Below, one piece after another: positions 42,741 to 51,659 of a stretch of DNA of 55,988 bases. The stretch spans positions 1 through 55,988 of the forward strand of contig CAYSKV010000007.1 in assembly GCA_964431805.1 (NCBI GenBank). Direction: 5' to 3'. Below the pieces are notes generated by a model. It had not been told where the DNA came from, searched no databases, and was given only the letters and a program-made list of their open reading frames with translations. Source of the stretch: JACPHD01 sp964431805. Its GTDB lineage: Bacteria; Patescibacteriota; Patescibacteriia; Patescibacteriales; GWC2-42-12. The first letter of the stretch is position 1. Every line of letters starts with the position of its first letter. Made by a program: the position numbers and the translations under genes.

Positions 42741-43412
42741 TTATTTCGTGGCTGGTGCCCTTATGGTCGTAAAACCATAAGATGAGGAGCAATACCAGCC
42801 GCCAATAAACCCTTCGCAATTGTTTGTGCCGACACATTCTTTGTGCCAGCCGTTCCAATCTGCTTTTTTGTCGCGCCAATAATCAAGGCCTAATTGCAGG
42901 CAAGTTTTTCCCTGTAATTTAAACCTTACCTCTACTACGTGGCGAGAGCCGTTTTGTACTTCGGCTCTACTAGTCCACCAGTGTAGTATCCTGTCCGGTG
43001 TTTCGTCGGCCCTTAGAACTAAACAGCCGTTTTCTAGGCAAGAATTGTTAATCGGCTGATGTTTATCATCAGCGAACCAATTTGGCTGCCGGCGATACAA
43101 TCCTCCCTTCTTTTTATCTAAAGAAGGGGAATTACTTTCTTCATAGTTTTCTTCAGCAATTATTTTTTCATTGCCCTGCTCATCAATTTCAATGAGCCGA
43201 AGATAATCTACAAATACCAATCCGCCTTCTCCGCCTTGCTCTGTTGTGGTCGCAACCTGAGCCCAGGCTACAGCCGTGGTAAATCCTGCCGGAGCTTTTT
43301 GTCTTAACACCTTCTCCTCCTTCCAGATTGCTCCGTCCGGGTATTTAGGAGGAGTGGCACAAGACACAATAAGCAATAAAAAGAGCATTCCTATAATTTT
43401 AAAAATTTTCAT
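42741..43412 (-). CDS. Predicted lipoprotein, tryptophan-rich
   Basis: A 223-residue lipoprotein: signal peptide with lipobox IVSC and the lipidated Cys at residue 18. The mature domain is rich in Trp and has several Cys (NNSCLENGCLVL, CLQLGLDYW, ECVGTNNCEGFIGGWYCSS) that could form disulfides. The strand-rich pattern VRFKLQGKTCLQLGLDYWRD suggests a beta sandwich of the carbohydrate-binding kind (inference). It has a strong AAAGGAGG 7 bases before the ATG, unlike most genes here. Confidence 0.8.
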   Translation of the reverse strand: MKIFKIIGMLFLLLIVSCATPPKYPDGAIWKEEKVLRQKAPAGFTTAVAWAQVATTTEQGGEGGLVFVDYLRLIEIDEQGNEKIIAEENYEESNSPSLDKKKGGLYRRQPNWFADDKHQPINNSCLENGCLVLRADETPDRILHWWTSRAEVQNGSRHVVEVRFKLQGKTCLQLGLDYWRDKKADWNGWHKECVGTNNCEGFIGGWYCSSSYGFTTIRAPATK

Positions 43413-43527
43413 GATAACCCCTCCTTTAAAAAGTATTCTATAAAAATTACGGAATAGTGTATGTTATCATTATTTTATATTTATGATACAATAATAAAAC
43501 TAATTAAATATTAAAATTAAATCATTT

Positions 43528-44811
43528 ATGTCAAAAAATTATGATGAATGTCTGCATCAACTAGAAAAGACTTGCGAAATTATAAATAAGATTAATTGTA
43601 ATTGCGATAAATCAGCTTACTCTAATAAAATTGGCTTAATTTGCCATGAGTTAGATATTTTAAAAGCGCCAAAAAGAATTATTGAATCATCGGTGCCGGT
43701 TAAAATGGACGATGGTAGTTTAAAAATTTTTACTGTTTATCGAGTTCAGCATAATGATGTAAGGGGGCCATTTAAAGGCGGTCTTAGATATCATCCGGCT
43801 GTTGATTTAGATGAAGTTAAATCATTGGCTTTTTGGATGACAATAAAATGCGCGGTAGCCGATATCCCTTATGGCGGAGGTAAAGGCGGTATTACGGTTG
43901 ATCCTAAAAGTTTAAGCCAAGGAGAATTAGAAAGATTGACTAGAGGATATGTTAGAGTTATGGCTGATTTTATTGGGCCCAATAAAGATATTCCGGCGCC
44001 TGATATAAACACTAACGCTCAGGTTATGGCTTGGGTAATGGACGAATATAGTTGCATTAAAGGTTATAATGAGCCCGGGGTAGTAACCGGTAAACCTATT
44101 GAAATTGGCGGATCGCTAGGTCGTGAAACAGCGACTGGGCAAGGCGGATTTTTTGTTTTAGAAAATATAATTAAAAAATTAAATTTTAATAAAAGCAATC
44201 TTAAAGTTGCCGTGCAAGGCTTTGGTAACGTTGGTATGAATTTTGCTCGTATTGCCTCGGCTAATGGATATAAAATTGTTGCTATTTCCGATGTTGACGG
44301 CGGTATCTATAATGTCAACGGTTTAGATATAGAGAAGGTGATTGAACATAAAAATAGTACTGGCGGTATTGTCGGCTTTGCCGATAGTAAAAATATTTCT
44401 AATGAAGAATTGTTAGAACTTCCGGTTGAAATTTTAGTGCCGGCTGCCATAGAAAATGTTATTACCGAAATTAATGCTGAAAAAATTAAAGCCGAGTTGA
44501 TTATGGAGTTAGCGAATGGTCCGATAAATTTTAAAGCTTGCGAGATTTTAAATGGTAAAGGAAAAATAATTATTCCTGACGTGTTAGCTAATTCCGGTGG
44601 AGTCATCGTTTCTTATTTTGAATGGGTGCAAAACATTAGGCATTTTTATTGGGATTTAGAAAAAGTTAATGATAGATTATTAGTAAAAATAAATTCAGCC
44701 ACTGATACTATTTGGCAATATTCAAAAAAATATAACATAGATATGAGATCGGCGGCTTATGTTTTAGCCATAGAAAGGTTAGTAAAAGCCTTTAAAATTA
44801 GAGGCATATAA
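43528..44811 (+). CDS. gdhA: Glutamate dehydrogenase family (Glu/Leu/Phe/Val)
   Basis: A 427-residue dehydrogenase converting glutamate to 2-oxoglutarate and ammonia. Substrate site: GGLRYHP and PYGGGKGGITVDP with the catalytic Lys, then PAPDINTNAQVMAWVMDEY. The Rossmann domain carries VAVQGFGNVGMNFARI and VAISDVDGGIYN; the acidic Asp after the second strand suggests NAD+ over NADP+. The length matches hexameric enzymes of about 420. Monocistronic, with its own A+T-rich leader. Confidence 0.95.
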   Translation: MSKNYDECLHQLEKTCEIINKINCNCDKSAYSNKIGLICHELDILKAPKRIIESSVPVKMDDGSLKIFTVYRVQHNDVRGPFKGGLRYHPAVDLDEVKSLAFWMTIKCAVADIPYGGGKGGITVDPKSLSQGELERLTRGYVRVMADFIGPNKDIPAPDINTNAQVMAWVMDEYSCIKGYNEPGVVTGKPIEIGGSLGRETATGQGGFFVLENIIKKLNFNKSNLKVAVQGFGNVGMNFARIASANGYKIVAISDVDGGIYNVNGLDIEKVIEHKNSTGGIVGFADSKNISNEELLELPVEILVPAAIENVITEINAEKIKAELIMELANGPINFKACEILNGKGKIIIPDVLANSGGVIVSYFEWVQNIRHFYWDLEKVNDRLLVKINSATDTIWQYSKKYNIDMRSAAYVLAIERLVKAFKIRGI

Positions 44812-44839
44812 AACGTTTATTTTAAAAACTCTTTATTTA

Positions 44840-44868
44840 TTGGCTTTTTTTATAATATAGTGTATAAT
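44840..44868 (+). promoter_or_regulatory. Promoter of the HU gene
   Basis: TTGGCT (44840-44845), 17-base spacer, perfect TATAAT (44863-44868) with TG before it. Confidence 0.7.
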
Positions 44869-44906
44869 ATCTAATAGATATAAGGTTTATTAACAATTAA
44901 AATATT

Positions 44907-44928
44907 CCCCGGGTTAATCGGGGGTAAA
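44907..44928 (+). promoter_or_regulatory. C-run/G-run leader hairpin before HU
   Basis: CCCCG (44907-44911) pairs with CGGGG (44919-44923), loop GGTTAAT, then GTAAAA. The G run ends 13 bases before the ATG. Same design as the leaders of fba and the S-layer gene. Confidence 0.6.
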
Positions 44929-44937
44929 AGAAAAATT

Positions 44938-45219
44938 ATGTCAAAAATGACTAAGTCTCAATTGTTAGACGCCATGGCCGGAGAAGTCGGCATGAGCAAA
45001 AAAGACACCGCTAATTTTATGGAAAAATTAGCCAATTTAGCCTTAAAAGAGGTTAAAAAGAATGGTGAATTTGTAATTCCTGGTTTGGGAAAATTGGTTA
45101 AAATTAACCGCGCTGCCAGAATGGGCAGAAACCCAGCTACCGGTGAATCAATTAAAATTGCTGCTAAAACTGTTGTGAAATTTAAAGTCGCTAAAGCGGC
45201 TAAAGAAGCGGTATTATAA
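44938..45219 (+). CDS. hup: HU-family DNA-binding protein
   Basis: A 93-residue nucleoid protein. The dimer-forming helices (MTKSQLLDAMAGEVGMSKKDTANFM) precede the beta arm with GRNPATGESIKI and the C-terminal VVKFKVAKAAKEAV. The arm contains the Pro that intercalates in DNA. The length is standard. Strong promoter and terminator suggest high expression. Confidence 0.96.
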   Translation: MSKMTKSQLLDAMAGEVGMSKKDTANFMEKLANLALKEVKKNGEFVIPGLGKLVKINRAARMGRNPATGESIKIAAKTVVKFKVAKAAKEAVL

Positions 45220-45237
45220 ACTGAAAAAGCTAATATA

Positions 45238-45270
45238 AAAAACGCCTCCCATTTAAAGGAGGCGTTTTTG
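45238..45270. terminator. Bidirectional terminator between HU and the surface-protein gene
   Basis: AAAAACGCCTCC (45238-45249), 8-base loop, GGAGGCGTTTTT (45258-45269). Serves both converging genes. Confidence 0.92.
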
Positions 45271-45285
45271 TATTTGTATTGGCTA

Positions 45286-48200
45286 TTATCTCTTCGCTCC
45301 ACTGTAAGCAATCGCTCTAACAATATTCCAAGCTAAAGCATTAGCTGGGTTATGTCCATAAACCCATTTAAAGGTAGTAATGGCGATTCTCTCGCTATTT
45401 AAGTTACGCGGTAATGGCATTAAACCATAGGCCATAATCATAATGGCGTTCTCATCAACATTGTTAGCCATAACCGCATCACGAGCATAAACTTTTTTAA
45501 ACTCTAGTTTAGCTTGAGCTTCGGTCTTAGTGTTGCGTTCATTCGGCCATCTGCCATTAGCAATCTTTAGCACATCACTCCACTCAGCTTCGCTATTGGG
45601 TAATTTGCCATAAGCCTGATAATACGAATTAATAACCGCGGCTCTTTCGCCAGCGCCTAGATGTTTAGTAGACAGAGTGCCATAGATGATAAAATCGTTA
45701 ATGGTCATTCTGCTATTAGCGCTAATAGTCTTATCTAAATCTAGAATGGTTTTGTATTTAATTAAACCAGCTTGCTCATTAGCAATATTAGCTCCAATAC
45801 CTAGATGATTGAGCAATTGGTTAGTGTCTTCAGTAGCCAGAATTTTAGCTTCAGACATAATATCTTCTAGCATATTGCTGGTTGGGGCCGAAGTTGTGTT
45901 TGATTCAGTTGGAGAAGTTGGAGTGACCGTCTGGCAGGCTCTATTAGCCGCTAATCGTTGGCTAGCGGTTAAAACACAGCCGTTCGGGCTTTGGCTAATG
46001 TAATTACGATATTGCATACCATTAACACAGTTTCCCCATTCACCATAAATTACGCTAGCGCAGTCAACCGCATAACTTATGACTGAGCCGCCACCACTGC
46101 TAGAAGTCGGAGTATTCTGAGTTTGAGTATAGGTGGCGAATTGAGTAAAGTGTTTTGTCCAAACTACTAAATCTTCATCAACATCTATTTTACAGTCACC
46201 TTCTTCACCTAAATTTTCATCAGCCCAAGGACCAGAATTTTCGTCGCAGGTAGTAGCGATTTCTGTAAAAGATAAACCCGGCCTAGTATAACCAACCTTT
46301 TTACCGTGTTCTCCAGGAAAAGTTAGTTTAGCGGCTTTGCTTAAAATTAATTTACCATCAGAAAAACCCAATTCAATTGCTTGACCCATATTTGTGGTGT
46401 AGCCATCTCTAGAAGGTGGATTTAATATTGTTGTACCGCTTGGGCCATCAAGTTCACCAGTCCAGGTTGAAGTGCCGGTTGCCACGGTGCCACTCGCGAT
46501 ATTTAAATCATAATCATGAGTTGAAGCAAAAAAGTCTTGAGTAATAGTGTAGGTGTTATTTTCATCCGGAATACCTCTGAGCGAAGTTAAATCAGCGTCG
46601 CCATACCAAGGACTATAATTTACAAGTCCAACAACAGTACTGCTGGCGTTTCCGGTTGGATTAACTTCTTCTTCATAAGGACCAGTTTCCATGCCCCAAT
46701 AATTTTGAGTTGCGTCAAAAGCTATTTCATCTGTATTAGTTATTCCATCATTATCCTTATTATCAGAGATTATATTATAATGGGCTGAATTACCAGAAGC
46801 TGATTGTATATGAATTCCTGTAAATGGCGTTAGCTCGGTGCCGTTATTAGTAATAGTATTGTATTGAATACTAACACCACTCGTTCCGCTATAAATATAA
46901 ATACCGGCTCCATCATTTGAATCGATGGTATTTGAATCAACCAAAACGGTTCCATCGGTCGTATCAAGATTTGATTCAAAATCAATACCGCTATTGCTGT
47001 TATTATGTATATTATTGTGGTTAATATTATTACCACCAACCGTAGAAACACATTCATCATCACAGCCGCCTTCTGCTAAATATATACCTGTGCTATTGCT
47101 ATAAATTTCATTGTAGGAAATAGTGTTATTTATTGATCCGCCGATAATTATACCATTAGCAACATTATCGTATATTTTATTTTTAGTAACCGTATTATTA
47201 TGACTATTGGGAGCAAGGCCAACACCGACATAGGCATAGTGCAAATCATTATTACTAATAGTTGTACTAGCTACGTTCGGAGCGATACGAACAGCTGGGT
47301 ATCCTATGCCGTTATTATTAACTACAAAACCCTTAAATGTAACCTCTGAAGCAGTGATATTAATTGTTCTGGTATCACCATCTCCGCTGTCTATTACCGG
47401 AGCGTTAGAGCCAGCGCCTAAAACATCATCTCCAATATCACCAATAAGAGTTAGTTTTTTATTAATTGTGATAATTTCGGTGTAAGTACCGGCCGGAACG
47501 GTAATAGTATCTCCGGCTTCTGCTGCGTTAATCATTCCTTGGATTGTTGTTGCAAATGGTATTTTGCTTACTGCCGATAAATTGCCAGCGGCGTCTTCTA
47601 CAATTATATAAGCGTTATAACTGACGGAGGCTGATAATCCTGTGACATTAATACTTTTTGCCTCTGCTAAAGTTGATGCCGTTCCTTTTGTTATAGCAGT
47701 GCCCTGGGCTTTTACTTTTGCCGCGTTCGGAAAACCGCCGAGCATTCCTCCGCTTGGCGCTAAATAAACTAAATAATAATATGTTCCTGCTTCGTTGGTT
47801 GTAAAATTTAATGTAGCAGTCGTCGTCGTTACATCGCTTGCGCTTGTTGCGCTTAGCGTTGGAGCGATTGAATCTGTTTCAAAAGTTGTAAAGTGATCGG
47901 TATCAAATGTAAAAGTATTAAGTTCATCATCAAAAACTGGGTTTGTAATATCTGGGTAGGCCGGATCGGTAGCAGGTATAATCTCTCCATCATTGTCTTT
48001 TACTATCAAATTTGGAGCGCTGCTAATACCCGTTAAACCATACATAGTAATAGTAGCGGCTGTAGTTTTAAAATCTGATTCTGTTGTTCCCGTAACATAA
48101 GTATTTAAACCAACCACAACTTCTCCATCAGATTGAGAAGCTTCCATTTTTTCTCCAATTGACTGTAAATAAGCAACGGTATCCTGGTCAGTTAGATTTA

Positions 48201-48942
48201 ATGGGCCATCAAAAGTAATTCTGCCGACTGGACTATCTTCAATACTTTTTTCAAAATATAAATTTTCCGCAGCTGACGGATCAGCTATTTCTCCAATATT
48301 AGTCGTAATGTCAGATGGGCTTTCTGCTAAACAAGCATCAACAGAGCTTAATGTAGGAGGTGTTAAATTACCCGGGTCAGTTAAAACTCCACCAGGGCAA
48401 GTAAAATCTTCTGCGTTATTAAACCAACCTCTTGTTGGTGTCGCAGTAATAGAATAAGTTGGAGGATTTCCATAAGTAGAAATATAACCAGATTCTCCGG
48501 ACGCAGGAGCTGTGGCTAAGTGAGATTCTGATCCTGGCGGATCTATCAAGCCATAAGAAACAGCTGAAATTGGAGTGCCTTCCGTAGCAACATCGTAGAG
48601 AGCGATAACATCTCCAGTATTAATAAGATTATCCCCAGGAGCATATTCTATAACAACAATACCTAGAGCCGGTATAGTAATATCCGTTATGTTGGTTACG
48701 AACGGTGAAGCTGGATTTCCGCTTTCAAGTCTATAATTTTCCATCACTATATCCGAGCTCTCGTTTGGGTTAAAAAGTTCAACCCACTCATTACCAGTGG
48801 CTGGGTTTGAAACAAATTCATTAATTAAAATAGGATACGCATCGGCGTTAGTCTTATTTGTGTAAATAAAAGATCCGCTGATTATAATTATCGCCAATGA
48901 CAATAACAATAACAATAGATTTAGTTTTAAAAATTTTTTCAT
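45286..48942 (-). CDS. Giant surface protein: lamin-tail, beta-helix, shared C-terminal domain
   Basis: A 1218-residue exported protein. Signal peptide at residues 1-33. A lamin-tail domain follows at about 36-140 (ILINEFVSNPATGNEWVELFNP, then GIVVIEYAPGD). A Cys-containing Ser/Thr/Pro-rich region follows, then an Fn3-like segment (about 360-460, TLSATSASDVTTTTATLNF). A right-handed beta-helix of PbH1 repeats spans about 475-810 (NNDLHYAYVGVGL, NKIYDNVANGIIIGGS, NEIYSNSTGIYLAEG). The final 138 residues (1081-1218) match the C-terminus of the protein at 12810. Beta-helices often bind or cut polysaccharides. A role in adhesion or host contact is inference. Confidence 0.88.
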   Translation of the reverse strand: MKKFLKLNLLLLLLSLAIIIISGSFIYTNKTNADAYPILINEFVSNPATGNEWVELFNPNESSDIVMENYRLESGNPASPFVTNITDITIPALGIVVIEYAPGDNLINTGDVIALYDVATEGTPISAVSYGLIDPPGSESHLATAPASGESGYISTYGNPPTYSITATPTRGWFNNAEDFTCPGGVLTDPGNLTPPTLSSVDACLAESPSDITTNIGEIADPSAAENLYFEKSIEDSPVGRITFDGPLNLTDQDTVAYLQSIGEKMEASQSDGEVVVGLNTYVTGTTESDFKTTAATITMYGLTGISSAPNLIVKDNDGEIIPATDPAYPDITNPVFDDELNTFTFDTDHFTTFETDSIAPTLSATSASDVTTTTATLNFTTNEAGTYYYLVYLAPSGGMLGGFPNAAKVKAQGTAITKGTASTLAEAKSINVTGLSASVSYNAYIIVEDAAGNLSAVSKIPFATTIQGMINAAEAGDTITVPAGTYTEIITINKKLTLIGDIGDDVLGAGSNAPVIDSGDGDTRTINITASEVTFKGFVVNNNGIGYPAVRIAPNVASTTISNNDLHYAYVGVGLAPNSHNNTVTKNKIYDNVANGIIIGGSINNTISYNEIYSNSTGIYLAEGGCDDECVSTVGGNNINHNNIHNNSNSGIDFESNLDTTDGTVLVDSNTIDSNDGAGIYIYSGTSGVSIQYNTITNNGTELTPFTGIHIQSASGNSAHYNIISDNKDNDGITNTDEIAFDATQNYWGMETGPYEEEVNPTGNASSTVVGLVNYSPWYGDADLTSLRGIPDENNTYTITQDFFASTHDYDLNIASGTVATGTSTWTGELDGPSGTTILNPPSRDGYTTNMGQAIELGFSDGKLILSKAAKLTFPGEHGKKVGYTRPGLSFTEIATTCDENSGPWADENLGEEGDCKIDVDEDLVVWTKHFTQFATYTQTQNTPTSSSGGGSVISYAVDCASVIYGEWGNCVNGMQYRNYISQSPNGCVLTASQRLAANRACQTVTPTSPTESNTTSAPTSNMLEDIMSEAKILATEDTNQLLNHLGIGANIANEQAGLIKYKTILDLDKTISANSRMTINDFIIYGTLSTKHLGAGERAAVINSYYQAYGKLPNSEAEWSDVLKIANGRWPNERNTKTEAQAKLEFKKVYARDAVMANNVDENAIMIMAYGLMPLPRNLNSERIAITTFKWVYGHNPANALAWNIVRAIAYSGAKR

Positions 48943-48988
48943 AATTTTTTATTTTTTTTATGTTTATTAATTTAATTATTAAAATAAA

Positions 48989-49022
48989 AAATCGGCGATA
49001 ACAAAAAGTTATCCGATTTTTA
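48989..49022 (-). terminator. Terminator-like hairpin upstream of the surface-protein gene
   Basis: AAAAATCGG and CCGATTTTT close a hairpin with inner ATAAC/GTTAT. It lies about 45 bases before the start at 48942. With a TATAAT on the minus strand near 49085, it could be an attenuator in that gene's leader, or simply end an upstream RNA. Confidence 0.55.
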
Positions 49023-49116
49023 TAACACAAAATAACAAATTGTAAAAATAAGACATAAGCTTGGGATGAGTTTTTAATATTGTAAATTATAACACATAAT
49101 TGATAAAATATAAAAT

Positions 49117-49148
49117 AAAAAATCCTCCGATTTAAGAGATTGGAGGAT
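49117..49148 (-). terminator. Terminator of the HTH gene
   Basis: ATCCTCC (49122-49128) and GGAGGAT (49142-49148); on the minus strand a T run follows. It is 24 bases past the HTH stop. Confidence 0.8.
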
Positions 49149-49171
49149 ACATATTGTTTTATTGTTTTTGG

Positions 49172-49450
49172 CTATTTCCACTTATCCACATACTGACCTA
49201 AACCTAGTTGGTTTAGTTTGTTTTTTAGTTTAGTTTTGGTGTGCAAAAAAGTTATTAGAGAAGTAAAGTCAATTAAATATCTATTGCCGATTATTTTATA
49301 TTTTACATTATTAAATTGAATGGCGCGGCGGATAGTCTTAGTCTGAACACCACCTATTTTTGCAGCTTCTGAAACTGAAAGCCAGATGGGATTTTTAATC
49401 TCATTATTTAATATAGGTTCAATATTATTTTTAGATTTTTCTTCAGTCAT
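49172..49450 (-). CDS. Excisionase/MerR-type helix-turn-helix protein
   Basis: A 92-residue DNA-binding protein. The HTH is at about residues 28-62 (WLSVSEAAKIGGVQTKTIRRAIQFNNVKYKIIGNRYLID), the HTH_17/excisionase pattern in which a winged helix ends with RYLI. The C-terminus is helical and basic. Three spaced palindromes (49462-49598) lie directly upstream, so self-regulation is likely. No integrase or att site is present nearby, which argues against a phage excisionase. Confidence 0.85.
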   Translation of the reverse strand: MTEEKSKNNIEPILNNEIKNPIWLSVSEAAKIGGVQTKTIRRAIQFNNVKYKIIGNRYLIDFTSLITFLHTKTKLKNKLNQLGLGQYVDKWK

Positions 49451-49461
49451 TTATATGTTTA

Positions 49462-49598
49462 AGTCCACAAGAATGTAGACTTAAGTTTATTAAAGCACTT
49501 TTAAAAGTGTTAATATTTTATGATTAATTTGAGATTAGTCTACGTTAGCGTAGACTAAAGTTTTTATATATTGATTAAAGTCCACATTAACCTAGACT
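49462..49598. promoter_or_regulatory. Three AGTCYAC-N6-GTAGACT palindromes
   Basis: Sites at 49462-49481 (AGTCCAC/GTAGACT), 49537-49556 (AGTCTAC/GTAGACT, perfect, extending to TTAGTCTACG/CGTAGACTAA) and 49579-49598 (AGTCCAC/CTAGACT). Centres are 75 and 42 bases apart, close to whole helical turns. They fill the upstream region of the HTH gene and look like operators of a dimeric regulator. Confidence 0.7.
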
Positions 49599-49653
49599 AA
49601 AGTTAGTTGTTTATATTTTTGCACATTATTTTTAAGATTGCAAGGGGTGGGGT

Positions 49654-49793
49654 GGGATGACATGATTTTTTGTCATCCCGGGCTTGACCCGCAATCTAGG
49701 TTAAATCGGCAGTAATTTTAGTTTATTGAGGTAATGGTAAAAAAAGATGTCTGTGCTATTCATTTTGGATCACGAGTCAAGCCCGGGATGACA
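49654..49793. repeat. Inverted repeat of the TCATCCCGGGCTTGAC type
   Basis: GGGATGACA (49654-49662) pairs with TGTCATCCC (49671-49679). The outer arm TGTCATCCCGGGCTTGAC (49671-49688) is perfectly complementary to 49776-49793. The rest of the 548-base gap between the HTH gene and the sigma factor is A+T-rich with no gene visible. Confidence 0.75.
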
Positions 49794-49998
49794 ATCTTTT
49801 TTTTAATTTGTTTGCCTTTTGACCGTCTATGTGTTATTATACTGAATAAATATATTCTCTAGCTGGACGGAATCCCGCAATGAGAAAATTTCACTAAAAT
49901 TAGTAAATAATTTTCGTTTTCACGATTATTTTTTTATTTAGTTTTGCTAATTTTAATATTTTTAGTGTAACAATACTTAATATTTTTCGTATAATTAA

Positions 49999-50574
49999 AT
50001 GAAAATAGGGAAAATAGAAGAAAAACTTTTATTATACAAAATTAAGAAGAATGACAAAGAAGCCTTTGTTAAAGCTTATGATTTGTATGTAGATCAGATT
50101 CATAGATTTATTTACTTTAAGGTGGGTAGCCGAGAAGAAGCCGAGGATTTATGTTCAGCTGTTTTTTTGAAAACTTGGAATTATATTTTGGAAAATAGCT
50201 TGAAGGATTATAAAACACTAAAAGCTTTACTTTATAAAATTGCTAGAAATTTAATAATTGATCATTATCGAAAAAATAAAGATAAAGAAAATTTAAGCTT
50301 GGATGGCGATAACGGAATTGAAGTTATTGACGAACAACAAGGCGCGGTAAGAGCTATGGAATTAAAAACTGATCTTTTAGTTTTAGAAACTAAGTTACCA
50401 GAATTAAAAGATGAATATCGCGAAGTAATAATTTTACGCTTCGTCAACGAACTTTCGATAAAAGAAATTTCCGAAATTTTAGATAAACCGAAAAATAATG
50501 TTCGCGTTTTAATATTTCGAGCGCTAAAAGCTTTAAAAGAGCTTTTAGAGAATGACGAAAAAATAAATAGGTAA
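49999..50574 (+). CDS. ECF-type sigma-70 family sigma factor
   Basis: A 191-residue sigma factor with only regions 2 and 4. Region 2 includes FVKAYDLYVDQIHRFIYFKVG and EEAEDLCSAVFLKTWNYI. Region 4 includes LPELKDEYREVIILRFVNELS and the HTH KEISEILDKPKNNVRVLIFRAL. The gene lies 8 bases before its probable membrane-bound regulator and 1.4 kb before the S-layer-like gene. A TATAAT immediately before the ATG is too close to be its promoter. Confidence 0.93.
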   Translation: MKIGKIEEKLLLYKIKKNDKEAFVKAYDLYVDQIHRFIYFKVGSREEAEDLCSAVFLKTWNYILENSLKDYKTLKALLYKIARNLIIDHYRKNKDKENLSLDGDNGIEVIDEQQGAVRAMELKTDLLVLETKLPELKDEYREVIILRFVNELSIKEISEILDKPKNNVRVLIFRALKALKELLENDEKINR

Positions 50575-50582
50575 TTATTAAT

Positions 50583-51467
50583 ATGAACGATAAAGATTTG
50601 CTTAAAAAATTAAATAATTTAAAGTCTATTAAACCCGATGATAATTGGAAAAAAAATTATCGGGAGATTTTGTATAGCCAAATTTCTGCCGGTGTGACAG
50701 ATAATAAGCAAGAGTCAAATTTAAAAACGATTTGGGAAAGTATTGCGCCGGGTAAAATTTTTATTCATATGGCTAGACCGGTTTGGGCAACATCTTTAGT
50801 CAGCGTGTTGATTTTAGTAATTGGCGTTGGCGGAGTTTATGCTTCAAAAAATTCTAAACCAGGCGATTCATTGTATATTGCTAAAATCATAAGCGAGAAA
50901 GCTCAATTTGTTGTAACTTTTAACGAAAAGGATAAAGCTAGGTTGGGCTTGGAGTTTGCCACTAATCGAGCTAAAGAAATAACCCAAGTTTTAGAAGAAT
51001 CTGAAGAACCGGAAAATAAGAAAATTGAAAAGGTGGAACAGCTATCGCAAAATTTTAAAAAAGAAATTAGCCAAGTAAAAAGTAGATTAACTACTATAAA
51101 AGCGACTGAAAAACAAAGCAATCAAAACGAAGAAGATTTGCAGGTTTCTGGAGCTAATTTAAGTAAGGATAGTCAGGGTATGGAAATCTCAGAACAAACT
51201 AAGCCGACGGTTCAAGAGAAAGTTTTAGTAGAAAATCAATCCAATATAATTTCTACCACAACCGCCACAACCACAACCGCCACAGTTGAAGAAGTTTTAA
51301 ATAATACCGATAAGGCCTTAGAAGAAGTAGAAAAAATGTTTGATGAGAAAAATTATGATGGCACGATAACTAAAATAGAAGAAGTAAAGCAAATAATAAA
51401 TCAAGAGACTGATAGTTCCGAAGGCCAAGTTAAAGGCGTGAGCGAAACGGCTACGAGCACGAATTAA
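50583..51467 (+). CDS. DUF5667-type membrane protein, probable anti-sigma partner
   Basis: A 294-residue single-pass protein. Residues 1-60 are cytoplasmic, a helix is at about 62-84 (PVWATSLVSVLILVIGVGGVYA), and a DUF5667-like domain follows outside (SKPGDSLYIAKIISEKAQFVVTFNEKDKARLGLEFATNRAKEI). The C-terminal 150 residues are charged coiled coil with a Thr run. Proteins of this kind are commonly encoded directly after an ECF sigma factor. The cytoplasmic part is short and lacks a recognisable zinc anti-sigma motif, so direct sigma binding is inferred from context. Confidence 0.82.
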   Translation: MNDKDLLKKLNNLKSIKPDDNWKKNYREILYSQISAGVTDNKQESNLKTIWESIAPGKIFIHMARPVWATSLVSVLILVIGVGGVYASKNSKPGDSLYIAKIISEKAQFVVTFNEKDKARLGLEFATNRAKEITQVLEESEEPENKKIEKVEQLSQNFKKEISQVKSRLTTIKATEKQSNQNEEDLQVSGANLSKDSQGMEISEQTKPTVQEKVLVENQSNIISTTTATTTTATVEEVLNNTDKALEEVEKMFDEKNYDGTITKIEEVKQIINQETDSSEGQVKGVSETATSTN

Positions 51468-51475
51468 AATGGTTC

Positions 51476-51619
51476 TGTCATTGCGAGGAGCAGCAGCGAC
51501 GAAGCAATCTCACGAACAATTTAAATAGAATAAACCATCATCGCATAAATAATTTATATTTTTAATAAATAGTACGTTAGATTGCCACGTCGCCTGATTA
51601 CAGGCTCCTCGCAATGACA
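51476..51619. repeat. Dispersed palindromic element (TGTCATTGCGAG type), second full copy
   Basis: Ends TGTCATTGCGAG (51476-51487) and CTCGCAATGACA (51608-51619), inner GACGAAGCAATCTCACG on the left and AGATTGC on the right. 144 bp, a relative of the element in the atp operon at 21227. Confidence 0.85.
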
Positions 51620-51659
51620 ATAGTAACATTTAGTGCTGATTAGAGGGCGTATTGAATAA

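Noticed and set aside
49172..49450. A prophage or integrative element marked by the excisionase-type protein
   Set aside because: No integrase, phage structural gene or att-like duplication is nearby; the tRNAs in the window are intact and unflanked by repeats of their 3' ends.
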